DNA from: Azoarcus sp. Aa7
GTDB lineage: Bacteria; Pseudomonadota; Gammaproteobacteria; Burkholderiales; Rhodocyclaceae
Assembly (NCBI RefSeq): GCF_014822185.1
Contig: NZ_QVLR01000028.1
Span: forward strand, 62,001 to 126,000
DNA length: 64,000 nt
Direction of reading: 5' to 3'
Below, piece after piece: positions 17,569-25,563 of this stretch; the stretch's first letter is position 1; the number at the start of each line of letters is the position of its first letter. The notes below the pieces were generated by a model that saw only the letters and a list, made by a program, of their open reading frames with translations, searched no databases and had not been told where the DNA came from. The translations under genes were made by a program, and so were the position numbers.

Positions 17569-18276
17569 ATGAAAATGAGCAAGCACACCTACACGCAGTT
17601 TGACAACGAGCTGGAAGCCATCCGCAAGCGCCTGCTGGAAATGGGCGGCCTGGTGGCCCAGCAGCTGACGCGTGCGATCGAAGGGCTCGGGACGGGCAAC
17701 CACGAGCTGCTGGAACAGGTCATCGCGGATGACCGCAAGGTCAACGACGAGGAAGTCGCGCTCGACGATGCCTGCATCCATGTCATCGCGCGTCATGCCC
17801 CCGCCGCCGGGGACCTGCGCATGGTCATGACGATGATCCAGATGATCACCGACCTCGAACGCATCGGCGACGAGGCCAAGAAGATCGCCAAGGCCGGCCG
17901 CCAGATCATCGACTCGGACGCCGCCTTCGTTCCCAAGGTCGAGCTGCGCCATGTGTCGTCGATGGTCGTCGAGATGCTGCAGGGCGCGCTCGATGCCTTC
18001 GCGCGCATGGACCCGACGGCGTCGCCCGAGATCGTGCGGCGCGACAAGGAGGTCGATGCGATCTTCAAGGGCATCATGCGCCAGCTGATCACCTACATGA
18101 TGGAAGATCCCCGCGTGATCACGCGTTCGCTGGACGTGCTGTTCATCGCCAAGTCGATCGAGCGCATCGGCGACCACACGAAGAACCTCTCCGAATACGT
18201 CGTGTACATGGTCAAGGGCCGCGACGTGCGCCACGAAGGCGTCGAGGCGCTGGAACGCGCTTCCGGCGCCAGCTGA
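17569..18276 (+). CDS. phoU: Phosphate signalling protein PhoU
   Basis: A cytoplasmic regulator that links the Pst phosphate transporter to the PhoR kinase and limits polyphosphate accumulation. The 235-aa product has the two three-helix repeats, each with the metal-binding E-R-I-G-D motif: LERIGDEAKKIAKAG and IERIGDHTKNLSEYV. No pst or phoBR genes are next to it, so this is a stand-alone phoU. A strong bidirectional terminator follows. Confidence 0.95.
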   Translation: MKMSKHTYTQFDNELEAIRKRLLEMGGLVAQQLTRAIEGLGTGNHELLEQVIADDRKVNDEEVALDDACIHVIARHAPAAGDLRMVMTMIQMITDLERIGDEAKKIAKAGRQIIDSDAAFVPKVELRHVSSMVVEMLQGALDAFARMDPTASPEIVRRDKEVDAIFKGIMRQLITYMMEDPRVITRSLDVLFIAKSIERIGDHTKNLSEYVVYMVKGRDVRHEGVEALERASGAS

Positions 18277-18311
18277 CGGCCATCACGCCGCCCTGCGGCG
18301 GCGGCCGATGC

Positions 18312-18341
18312 AAAAAGGGATGGCCGCGGCCATCCCTTTTT
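18312..18341. terminator. Bidirectional terminator between phoU and yggX
   Basis: A 14-bp palindromic stem AAAAAGGGATGGCC/GGCCATCCCTTTTT with A- and T-runs at its two ends, sitting between convergent genes, so it can stop transcription from both sides. Confidence 0.9.
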
Positions 18342-18373
18342 CATTCAGTCACGCCGCATTCCGAGGTGGGCGC

Positions 18374-18646
18374 TCACTGCGCGGGCGGAACGTAGCCGCC
18401 GACCTGGTCGGCGCCGCCTTCGAAGAAATGCTTCTCCATCTGCTCCGACAGGTACTTGCGCGCGCGCGCATCCATCAGGTTCAGGCGGTTCTCGTTGATC
18501 AGCATGGTCTGGTACTTGACCCACTGCTGCCAGGCTTCCTTCGAGACGTTGTCGAAGATGCGCTTTCCGAGCGCACCGGGAACCGGGGGCAGGTCCAGCC
18601 CCTCCGCCTCGCGACCAAGCTTGATGCAATTGACCATACGGGCCAT
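18374..18646 (-). CDS. yggX: Probable Fe(2+)-trafficking / oxidative-damage protection protein YggX
   Basis: A small 90-aa cytoplasmic protein that protects iron-sulfur enzymes from oxidative damage. Family blocks are [14 protein letters not shown] (with conserved Cys7), [35 protein letters not shown] and [16 protein letters not shown] -10 candidate (minus strand, 18701-18696) lies about 50 bp upstream, inside the end of the neighbouring GGDEF gene, so yggX can be expressed separately from it. Confidence 0.94.
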   Translation of the reverse strand: MARMVNCIKLGREAEGLDLPPVPGALGKRIFDNVSKEAWQQWVKYQTMLINENRLNLMDARARKYLSEQMEKHFFEGGADQVGGYVPPAQ

Positions 18647-18649
18647 CGT

Positions 18650-20386
18650 TCAGTCCTCTCTTCTGCAATCGGGTTCATCGGATTCGGTGGGCCTCATTCT
18701 AGCGGATTCGCCCGCGCAGCTCGCTGCCATGGTCCATTGATCGCGGCCGCCGCTCTTCGAGCGGTACATGGCCTGATCGGCCGCCGCGATCAACTGTTCG
18801 GCAGAAGGGGCGTGGCGCGGGTAGATCGCGATGCCGAGGCTCGCGGTGATGCCCACGGTGCGCCCGCCGAAGTCGAAACGCAGCCCCTCGATCACTTCGA
18901 TGATACGGCGCGCCAGCTCGCACAGTTCGCTCTCGCCCGCATCGGGCGCCACCACGCCGAACTCGTCGCCGCCCAGGCGGCAGAACATCTCGTTGCGGCG
19001 GATGACGTCGCCGACCTTCTCGGCCAGGGCGACCAACACCTCGTCGCCGGCCTGATGGCCGAACTCGTCGTTGATCGGCTTGAAGTCGTCGAGGTCGATC
19101 GCCACAAGCCCGACCTGGCCGCCACGGCGCGAGGCTTCGGCAAGCTGCCGGTCGAGCTCCTCGTGGAAGCGCCGGCGGTTGTAGAGGCCGGTCAGCGGAT
19201 CGTGTTCCGCCAGTTCGACCAGACGCTGCGCGGTGCGGCGCTGCTCGGTGACGTCCTCGTAGATCCACAAACGCCCGATGCCGCGGCGCCCCTGCACGGC
19301 CTCGACCAGCGCGGCGATGTCCGTGACGATGCGGCCATCCTTGAAATGCACTTCGTGGGGCTCGCTGACGACATAGGTGCGCAGCACCGCGTCGATGTGC
19401 TCGAAGTAGGCCTCGGGCTGCTCGATCAGTTCGGCGACACGGCTCTGCAGCACGACGTCGCGCATGCCGATGAGGTTCTCGTCGGGCGGGAAGCCCCAGA
19501 TGTCGAGCATCGCGCGGTTGTAATAGAGCACGCGGTGGTCGCGATCCATGAACAGGATGCCCAGGCGGATGACGTTGAGCAACGCGGACAGGCGCTGACG
19601 CTCGTCGTTCGAGCGCGCCAGGTAGCGCTCGCGCAGCGCCTGTGCACGCCGCAGCTCGGTGACGGTTTCGAGGAGTTTGTATTCGGCTTCCTTGCGCGCC
19701 TGGATGTCCTCGGCCGACATCCGGAGGCCGGCCGGCTGCCCTCCCTCCCGGCCGAGCGGCCGCCAGTGGCAGGCCACCCAGCAGATGTGGCCGTCCTCGC
19801 GCAGCAGGCGCATCTCGAAATCCTCGCCCAGGCTTCCCTCGGCGACGCGCTGCGCCATGCGCTGGCAATAGCGGCGGTCGGATTCGTGCACCAGCAGGGC
19901 GAGCGCATCGGGTGCTTCGAGGCAGGCTGCGGGACGCCAGCCCGTCAGCCGTTCGATCGACGGGCTGATCCAGGTCAGGCGCCCGCGCATGTCGAACAGG
20001 GCTTCGACGCCATGCACGCCTTCGGCGATTTCGCGCAGGCGGGACACGCCGACGGCAACCGCATCCAGCCGCTTCGCATGATCGGCTGCCGGCTCGCCCG
20101 CCCCGGCGCCGGCGCCGGCGGAAAGATGCACGACGGCGTCCAGTGCATCGAGGCGCGACCCGATCGCCGCGTCGTCGCCTGTCTGCCGGCGGACCGCCGC
20201 GTTGGCGCAGATAAACGCGACCGCGGCACTCACCCCCCCTGCTGGGAGGAGCACGAGGGCCAGCAGGCCCCACTCGCCGGCGACGCCGAAATACGCACCT
20301 GCCAGCGCGCCAAGGCCCGCAAGGAGGCCCCCCGCCACGCCGGCCAGGGCCGGAGCGACCCGCGAAGGGGCTTCCTTTCCGCTCAC
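18650..20386 (-). CDS. Membrane PAS-GGDEF diguanylate cyclase
   Basis: A c-di-GMP synthase of about 578 aa. It has two N-terminal membrane helices (about residues 10-60), a linker, two PAS/PAC sensor domains (about 115-235, containing DMRGRLTWISPSIERLTGW, and about 265-385, containing MDRDHRVLYYNRAM) and a GGDEF domain (about 395-560) with HDPLTGLYNRRRF and the active site RLGGDEFG. The product-inhibition site is degenerate (RRNE in place of RxxD). The GTG at 20386 is preferred because GGAGG lies 4 nt upstream; an ATG at 20419 lacks a Shine-Dalgarno. No EAL domain. The signal sensed is unknown. It starts 58 bp after the argA stop. Confidence 0.88.
   Translation of the reverse strand: MSGKEAPSRVAPALAGVAGGLLAGLGALAGAYFGVAGEWGLLALVLLPAGGVSAAVAFICANAAVRRQTGDDAAIGSRLDALDAVVHLSAGAGAGAGEPAADHAKRLDAVAVGVSRLREIAEGVHGVEALFDMRGRLTWISPSIERLTGWRPAACLEAPDALALLVHESDRRYCQRMAQRVAEGSLGEDFEMRLLREDGHICWVACHWRPLGREGGQPAGLRMSAEDIQARKEAEYKLLETVTELRRAQALRERYLARSNDERQRLSALLNVIRLGILFMDRDHRVLYYNRAMLDIWGFPPDENLIGMRDVVLQSRVAELIEQPEAYFEHIDAVLRTYVVSEPHEVHFKDGRIVTDIAALVEAVQGRRGIGRLWIYEDVTEQRRTAQRLVELAEHDPLTGLYNRRRFHEELDRQLAEASRRGGQVGLVAIDLDDFKPINDEFGHQAGDEVLVALAEKVGDVIRRNEMFCRLGGDEFGVVAPDAGESELCELARRIIEVIEGLRFDFGGRTVGITASLGIAIYPRHAPSAEQLIAAADQAMYRSKSGGRDQWTMAASCAGESARMRPTESDEPDCRRED
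18696..18701 (-). promoter_or_regulatory. Putative yggX -10 element
   Basis: TAGAAT on the minus strand, within TCCGCTAGAATG, a 12-base string also found upstream of argA (21888-21893). No convincing -35. Confidence 0.35.
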
Positions 20387-20444
20387 GAGGCCTCCGCACG
20401 CATGCCGCACGCGCACCATCGGCCGGACAATGCGCGCGCGTCCG

Positions 20445-21824
20445 TCATAGCTTCTTCACGAACACTTTCGAGCGGCGCTGGTAGTTGTACAGGTCGCGCT
20501 TCTTCTGCGGCAGCGCCTCGGGGCCGATCTCGCTGAAACCGCGCTCGCGGAACCAGTGCGCGGTACGCGTCGTGAGCACGAACAGGCGCTCGAGGCGCTG
20601 GTTGCGCGCGCGCTGCTCGATGCGGCGCAACAGCTGGTCGCCGAGACCCGCGCGGCGATACTCGGGCGTGACGGCAAGGCAGGCGAGTTCCGCGGCACGC
20701 TCGTCGGAAAACGGGTACAGCGCCGCACAGCCGACCAGCACACCGTCGTGCTCGACGACCGAGAAGCGGTCGATCTCCTGCTCCAGAAGTTCGCGCCCGC
20801 GCCGCACCAGCGTACCGTCCGCCTCCATCGGCGAGATCAGCGCGACCAGCGCGGCGACATCCTCGAAACCCGCGTCGCGCAGCCGGAACAGCGGATCGCG
20901 CGACACGACGGTGCCCACCCCGGCGTGGGTGAAGAACTCCAGCAGCAGGCCGCCGTCCTTGTCGTGGTCGATGAGGTGCACGCGCGCCACGCCGCGGCGC
21001 ACCGCGCGGATCGCGCACGGCAGGTAAAGGTCGAGATCCTCGGTAAGCCCTTCGCCGGCGTTGAACATGCGCTCGGCCTCGTCGGCGGTCACCGAATCGA
21101 TCAGGCGCTGGTCCGCATCCAGCAGGCCCGGGGCGTCGCACAGGTAGATGAGCTTCTCCGCCTTCACCGCGACGGCGACCGCCTCGGCGACCTCCTCCAT
21201 GCTGAGGTTGAAGATCTCGCCCGCCGGCGACACCCCCATCGGCGAGATCAGCACGACATTCTGCTGATCGAGGTCGGCGTTGATCTCCTCGGCGATGATC
21301 TTGCGCACGGCCCCCGTGTATTGGTAGTCGACGCCGTCGACGACACCGACCGGGCGGGCCGTGATGAAGTTGCCGCCCGTCACGCGCATGTAACTGCCTG
21401 CCATCGGCGTGTTCGGCAGCCCCTGCGACAGCAGCGCCTCGACTTCGAGGCGCGTCACCGCCATCGCGGCCTTCACGCATTCGAGCGCATCGGCGTCGGT
21501 GACGCGCAGCCCGTTGTGATAGCGCGGCTCCAGCCCGCGGCGCGCGAGCTCCGCTTCGATCTGCGGCCGGGCGCCATGCACGAGCACGAGGCGGATGCCC
21601 AGCGCGGCCAGCAGGTTGCAGTCGTAGGCGAGGCTCTGGGCGCGCGCGCCGGCGGCCACTTCCCCGCCGAAGGCGATGACGAAGGTGCGCCCGCGAAACG
21701 CATGGATGTAGGGCGCGGCCCCGCGCACCCAGGCCACGAACTGCTCCGTCGATGCCGCGATGTCGGATGCCGCGGGATTGGGGTTGGGGTTGGGGTTGGG
21801 GTTGGGGTTGGAGTTGCCGCTCAA
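20445..21824 (-). CDS. argA: Amino-acid N-acetyltransferase (N-acetylglutamate synthase, ArgA type)
   Basis: Makes N-acetylglutamate, the first step of arginine synthesis. The product is 459 aa with an N-terminal amino-acid-kinase-like domain (about 30-300; FVIAFGGE, VHGARPQIEAEL, GSYMRVTGGNFI) and a C-terminal GNAT acetyltransferase domain (about 310-450; VTPEYRRAGLGDQLL and FVLTTRTAHWFRERGF). The start appears to be a TTG with GGTGA 4 nt upstream; no in-frame ATG occurs before the kinase domain. The first 20 residues are an (Asn-Pro)n tract encoded by a hexanucleotide repeat. The kinase domain usually carries arginine feedback inhibition. Confidence 0.92.
   Translation of the reverse strand: MSGNSNPNPNPNPNPNPAASDIAASTEQFVAWVRGAAPYIHAFRGRTFVIAFGGEVAAGARAQSLAYDCNLLAALGIRLVLVHGARPQIEAELARRGLEPRYHNGLRVTDADALECVKAAMAVTRLEVEALLSQGLPNTPMAGSYMRVTGGNFITARPVGVVDGVDYQYTGAVRKIIAEEINADLDQQNVVLISPMGVSPAGEIFNLSMEEVAEAVAVAVKAEKLIYLCDAPGLLDADQRLIDSVTADEAERMFNAGEGLTEDLDLYLPCAIRAVRRGVARVHLIDHDKDGGLLLEFFTHAGVGTVVSRDPLFRLRDAGFEDVAALVALISPMEADGTLVRRGRELLEQEIDRFSVVEHDGVLVGCAALYPFSDERAAELACLAVTPEYRRAGLGDQLLRRIEQRARNQRLERLFVLTTRTAHWFRERGFSEIGPEALPQKKRDLYNYQRRSKVFVKKL
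21775..21816. repeat. Hexanucleotide tandem repeat (GGGTTG)n at the 5' end of argA
   Basis: Seven 6-bp units: five perfect GGGTTG copies (21781-21810) flanked by GGATTG and GAGTTG variants. Read on the minus strand they encode repeated Asn-Pro within residues 4-17 of ArgA. Gain or loss of a unit would keep the reading frame. Confidence 0.95.
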
Positions 21825-21887
21825 ATCGTCACCATCAAGAAATCTGAAACTTCGCCGGATGCGGCGCAGCGCACGCGAGTCCGGTCC

Positions 21888-21893
21888 ATTCTA
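21888..21893 (-). promoter_or_regulatory. Putative argA -10 element
   Basis: TAGAAT on the minus strand about 63 bp before the argA TTG, in the context TCCGCTAGAATG shared with the yggX upstream region. No clear -35; the rest of the 150-bp argA-PPK2 gap holds nothing else I recognise. Confidence 0.35.
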
Positions 21894-21974
21894 GCGGAAT
21901 ACACCACACATCGCGCCGCGCGTCGCGGCGTGACCGCCGCACGCGATCTGGGCATCCGCACGCAGTCCCGTCCG

Positions 21975-23462
21975 TCAGCGCCGCAGTGCGGATTCGAGCC
22001 GCTCGCACAGCGTGCGCAGCACCTTGATGCGGGCAAACAGCTTGTTGTCCGCCTCGACCAGGGTCCACGGCGAGGTTTCGGTGCTGGTACGGTCGACCAT
22101 GTCGCACACGGCGCGGGCGTAGTCGTCCCAGCGTTCGCGGTTGCGCCAGTCCTCGGCGGTGATCTTGAAGCGCTTGTGCGCTTCGGCTTCGCGCGCGCGG
22201 AAACGTTCCAGCTGCTCGTCCTTGCCGATCTGCAGCCAGAACTTGACCACCACCGCCCCGGCGCCGGCCAGCTGGTCCTCGAAGTCGTTGATCTCCGAGT
22301 ACGCGCGCATCCAGTCCGCCTCCGAGCAGAAGCCCTCCACACGCTCGACGAGGACGCGGCCGTACCACGAGCGATCGAAGATCGCCACCCTGCCCTGACG
22401 CGGCAGATGCCGCCAGAAGCGCCACAGGTAGGGCTGGGCGCGCTCCTCTTCGGTCGGCGCGGCCACCGGCACGACGTTGTACTGGCGCGCGTCGAGCGCG
22501 GCGGTGACGCGGCGTATCGCGCCGCCCTTCCCTGCGGCATCCGCGCCCTCGAAGACGAGCACGAGCGAGCGGCCGCGGAAAGCCTCGTCGCGCGTGAGCA
22601 GCGCGAGCCGCCCCTGATAGCGTTCGAGGAGCTCCTGGTATTCCTTCTTGTCCAGCGGCTGCCGCAGCATGAGGCTGTTGAGCAGGTTGCGCGAATCGGG
22701 CGCGGGCGGCAGCGGGGGCGCGGTCTGGCGCGCCACCCAATGACGCGCGCCGGCATCGAGCCGCTTGCGCAAGGCATCGAGCAGCGTGCGCGCAACGAAG
22801 AGCTCGCGGTAGCACGGATCGGAACCGTCCACGATCATCCACGGTGCATCGCCGGTGCTGGTATGACGCAGCGTGTGTTCGGCCACCTCGCGATAGCGGT
22901 CGTAACGCTCGTAGGAATGCCAGTCCTGCTCGGTGACCCGCCAGCGCGTGCGCGGATCCTTTTCCAGCGCCTTGAGGCGCTTGCGCTGCCCGTCCTTCGA
23001 CAGGTGGAACCACACTTTCAGGAGCAGCACGCCCTCACGCACCAGCATCGCCTCGAAGCGGTTGATCTCGTCGAGGCGCTGGTCGAGGTCGGCCTTCTTC
23101 GACACCTTCTCGACGCGTTCGCGCATCGGGTCCGTGTACCAGTTGCCGAACAGGATGCCGATGCGCCCGCGCGGCGGCAGCGCGCGCCAGAAGCGCCACA
23201 TGAAGGGGCGCTCGGCCTCGTCGGTGGTCGGCGAATCGAAGGCCAGTGTCTGGATGTGGCGCGGGTCCATCCATTCGTTGAGGAGATTCACCGTCTCGCC
23301 CTTCCCGGCGCCGTCGATGCCGTTGATCAGCACGACGACGGCAAAGGATTTCGCTTCGAGGAGATCGAACTGCGCATCGAGCAGCTGCGCGCGCAGCTCC
23401 GGCTCGGCCGCGTCGTATTCGTCCTTGTCGATCCTGTGGCCCAGTTCAGCCGATTCGAACAT
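21975..23462 (-). CDS. Two-domain PPK2-family polyphosphate:AMP phosphotransferase (Pap type)
   Basis: A 495-aa protein with two tandem PPK2 kinase domains, the arrangement of polyphosphate:AMP phosphotransferases, which make ADP from AMP and polyphosphate. Domain 1 (about 1-235) has Walker A INGIDGAGKGE, the lid/Walker B region RIGILFGNWYTDP and RVTEQDWHSYERYDRY. Domain 2 (about 255-495) has EGADAAGKGG, RVAIFDRSWYGRVLVERVEGF and KITAEDWRNRERWDDY. In known two-domain enzymes the C-terminal half carries activity; here both P-loops are intact. rsmE lies 12 bp upstream on the same strand, suggesting one transcript. phoU lies 4 kb away. Confidence 0.88.
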   Translation of the reverse strand: MFESAELGHRIDKDEYDAAEPELRAQLLDAQFDLLEAKSFAVVVLINGIDGAGKGETVNLLNEWMDPRHIQTLAFDSPTTDEAERPFMWRFWRALPPRGRIGILFGNWYTDPMRERVEKVSKKADLDQRLDEINRFEAMLVREGVLLLKVWFHLSKDGQRKRLKALEKDPRTRWRVTEQDWHSYERYDRYREVAEHTLRHTSTGDAPWMIVDGSDPCYRELFVARTLLDALRKRLDAGARHWVARQTAPPLPPAPDSRNLLNSLMLRQPLDKKEYQELLERYQGRLALLTRDEAFRGRSLVLVFEGADAAGKGGAIRRVTAALDARQYNVVPVAAPTEEERAQPYLWRFWRHLPRQGRVAIFDRSWYGRVLVERVEGFCSEADWMRAYSEINDFEDQLAGAGAVVVKFWLQIGKDEQLERFRAREAEAHKRFKITAEDWRNRERWDDYARAVCDMVDRTSTETSPWTLVEADNKLFARIKVLRTLCERLESALRR

Positions 23463-23474
23463 CGCCCAGCCTCC

Positions 23475-24197
23475 TCAAAAGTCGCCCCACACGGCCTGCA
23501 GCGCGGCGACCGCGGCCAGCCCCGCGGTCTCGGTGCGCAGCACGCGCGGCCCCAGCCCCATGCCGGCGCAGCCCGCGCTGCGGCAGGCCGCGAGTTCGTC
23601 GTCGGACCAGCCCCCTTCCGGACCGATCAGCAGATGCACCTCCCCCGCCGGGCGCCGCGCGTCGAGCAGGCGCTGCGTGGCCGCCGGATCGAGGATCAGG
23701 CGCACGCCCTCGCAGGGACGTGCAAGGTAGTCGCGCAGTCCGGCGATCGGCGCGACTACCGGTACGCGGTTGCGTCCGCTCTGCTCGCACGCCGACACGG
23801 CGACCTGCTGCCAGTGCTCGACGCGCTTGGCCGCACGCTCGCCGGCAAGCCGCAGCACGGAACGTTCCGCCTGCACCGGCACGACGGCGGCAACACCCAG
23901 CTCGACCGCCTTCTGCACGATCCAGTCCATCTTGTCGCCGCTCGCGAGGGCCTGCACCAGCACCAGCCGCAGCGGCGACTCGCGCTCTACGCCGCGCCGC
24001 GCCTGCAGTTCGGCGAAGCACTGCTTGCCGCACAGCCGCAGTACGGCCGGAATCTCGCCGCCGGTGCCGTCGAACAGGACGACAGGATCACCGTCGCGCA
24101 GCCGCAGCACGCGCGCGGCATGATGGGCCAGCGCCTCGGGCAGCTGGATCTCGCCGGAAGCCGGCAGCGGGAGTGGGTAAAAGAAGCGCGAAATCAT
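23475..24197 (-). CDS. rsmE: 16S rRNA (uracil(1498)-N3)-methyltransferase
   Basis: A SPOUT-family rRNA methyltransferase of 240 aa. It has an N-terminal PUA-like domain (RFFYPLPLPA, HHAARVLRLRDGDPVVLFDG) and a C-terminal knotted SAM domain (about 75-240) with KMDWIVQKAVELGV, ERSVLRL, HLLIGPEGGWSDDEL and LGPRVLRTETAGLAAV. A perfect TATAAT lies only 8 bp before the ATG, which would give an almost leaderless transcript. It is divergent from the inositol-phosphatase family gene. Confidence 0.94.
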   Translation of the reverse strand: MISRFFYPLPLPASGEIQLPEALAHHAARVLRLRDGDPVVLFDGTGGEIPAVLRLCGKQCFAELQARRGVERESPLRLVLVQALASGDKMDWIVQKAVELGVAAVVPVQAERSVLRLAGERAAKRVEHWQQVAVSACEQSGRNRVPVVAPIAGLRDYLARPCEGVRLILDPAATQRLLDARRPAGEVHLLIGPEGGWSDDELAACRSAGCAGMGLGPRVLRTETAGLAAVAALQAVWGDF

Positions 24198-24205
24198 CGT
24201 GGTGT

Positions 24206-24211
24206 ATTATA
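24206..24211 (-). promoter_or_regulatory. Perfect -10 TATAAT just upstream of rsmE
   Basis: TATAAT on the minus strand with 8 nt between it and the rsmE ATG. A start site 6-8 nt downstream would fall at or next to the A of the ATG. No good -35 at 16-18 bp. Confidence 0.45.
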
Positions 24212-24377
24212 AGGACACTGCATCCCAGCGAGACCACGCGTCCGGCACGGCCATGATTTCCAGTGTTCCCGACCGCCCCTCATGCGCCTCCCCGGCGCCA
24301 GCCGACACGGCACGCAGGAATGCGCGGTCGCGCAAGGCCGCGGTCATCGCTTCGCACATGAGCGCGGGGCGCCGCTG

Positions 24378-25187
24378 ATGCCCACGGCCAGCCAACGGCT
24401 CGCCCAGGCGCGGGCGCTCGAATCGCTGGTGCGCGACGTCGCCCGCGAGGTGATCCTGCCGCGCTACCTCAAGACCGCACGCAACCGCAAGGCGGACGGC
24501 ACGCTGTTCACCGAGGCCGACCTCGAATCGCAGCGCCGCTTTTCCGAGGAACTGCCCAAGCTGGCGCCCGGCGCCGTGCTCGGCGAGGAGATGAGCGCTG
24601 CGGAACAGGCACACATGTGGAGCGATGGACGACGCGGCCTGTGGTGCATCGACCCCATCGACGGCACGACGAATTTCGCCAACGGCATTCCCTTCTTCGC
24701 CGTCTCGATCGCCTATCTGGTCAATCACGAGCCACGCTTCGGCGTCGTCTACAACCCCGTCACCGACGAATCCTTCTACGCCGCCAAAGGCGCCGGCGCC
24801 TTCCTGAACGGCGTCGAACTGCCACTGCGCGTGGCCGCGGCGCATCTGTCGGATGCGGTGGCCGGCATTGATTTCAAGCGCATCAGCCACCATCTCGGCG
24901 ACGAGCTCGCGGTGCGGCCGCCCTATTTCTCGCAGCGCAATTTCGGCTCCAGCGCGCTCGAATGGTGCTTCGTCGCCGCGGGACGACTGGACGTGTACCT
25001 GCATGGCGGCCAGATGCTGTGGGACTATGCGGCGGGCAAGCTGATCCTGGATGAGGCGGGCGGCAAGGCAGCCGCACTGGACGGCAGCACAGGGATCGCG
25101 GGACCGTCGATCAAGCGCGGCGTGATCGCGGCCGCCAGCCCCGGGCTGTTCACCGACTGGCGCAACTGGGTAAGCGCCCACTCCTGA
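24378..25187 (+). CDS. Inositol monophosphatase-family phosphatase
   Basis: A metal-dependent phosphatase of 269 aa. Metal-ligand motifs are GEEMS (Glu), DPIDGTTNFANG (the IMPase signature) and WDYAAGKLILDEAGG near the C-terminus. Members hydrolyse inositol phosphates, fructose 1,6-bisphosphate or 3'-phosphoadenosine 5'-phosphate; the substrate cannot be read from sequence. Its place just before phosphoribulokinase makes a fructose-bisphosphatase-like role conceivable, but that is inference. The ATG at 24378 is chosen because the upstream 32 codons look like non-coding leader. Confidence 0.85.
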   Translation: MPTASQRLAQARALESLVRDVAREVILPRYLKTARNRKADGTLFTEADLESQRRFSEELPKLAPGAVLGEEMSAAEQAHMWSDGRRGLWCIDPIDGTTNFANGIPFFAVSIAYLVNHEPRFGVVYNPVTDESFYAAKGAGAFLNGVELPLRVAAAHLSDAVAGIDFKRISHHLGDELAVRPPYFSQRNFGSSALEWCFVAAGRLDVYLHGGQMLWDYAAGKLILDEAGGKAAALDGSTGIAGPSIKRGVIAAASPGLFTDWRNWVSAHS

Positions 25188-25248
25188 TCGCCCGGCACCA
25201 GGCCGAAGGCGAACACACACGAATCAGCCACGCTCCCGGAACCGAGTC

Positions 25249-25518
25249 ATGACTTCGTCCCCCTCCGCTCCATCCGGCTTGCAGGAACGCCGCTCGCATC
25301 ACCGCGTGCGCGAAATATTTATCGAGGCGTGCGAACTGATCATGCCCTTCTTCGCGCGGGAAAACCGCTGGGGCAACTCGACGCTCGACCACCTCGCCTA
25401 CCGCGTGCTGCGCGACCATTACCCCGAACTATCGTTCGAGGAAGTACACGTGCTGGTCGTCGCCGCGCACCGTGTGCATACCGCCCGAGGCAGGCACTCC
25501 CGCCTCACCGACTCATAA
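25249..25518 (+). CDS. Hypothetical protein (89 aa)
   Basis: A small soluble protein without a domain I recognise. The central part (RVREIFIEACELIMPFF and WGNSTLDHLAYRVLRDHYPE, then LSFEEVHVLVVAAHRVH) looks like three amphipathic helices; the ends are Ser- and Arg-rich. It is read in the same direction as the phosphatase (61 bp before) and phosphoribulokinase (45 bp after), so the three may share a transcript. Confidence 0.65.
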   Translation: MTSSPSAPSGLQERRSHHRVREIFIEACELIMPFFARENRWGNSTLDHLAYRVLRDHYPELSFEEVHVLVVAAHRVHTARGRHSRLTDS

Positions 25519-25563
25519 GGGTCACGCACCGCGCGCCCACGTCCCCCCGCAACGGCAACCACC

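Noticed and set aside
21775-21816. Possible CRISPR-like or telomere-like array
   Set aside because: A simple 6-bp tandem repeat inside a coding region with no spacers; not a CRISPR array.
20556-24212. Very long plus-strand open frame (1218 codons) across argA, PPK2 and rsmE
   Set aside because: It is antisense to three clear genes and its composition (Arg/Ala/Gln/His-rich, no domain) is that of a GC-rich shadow frame.
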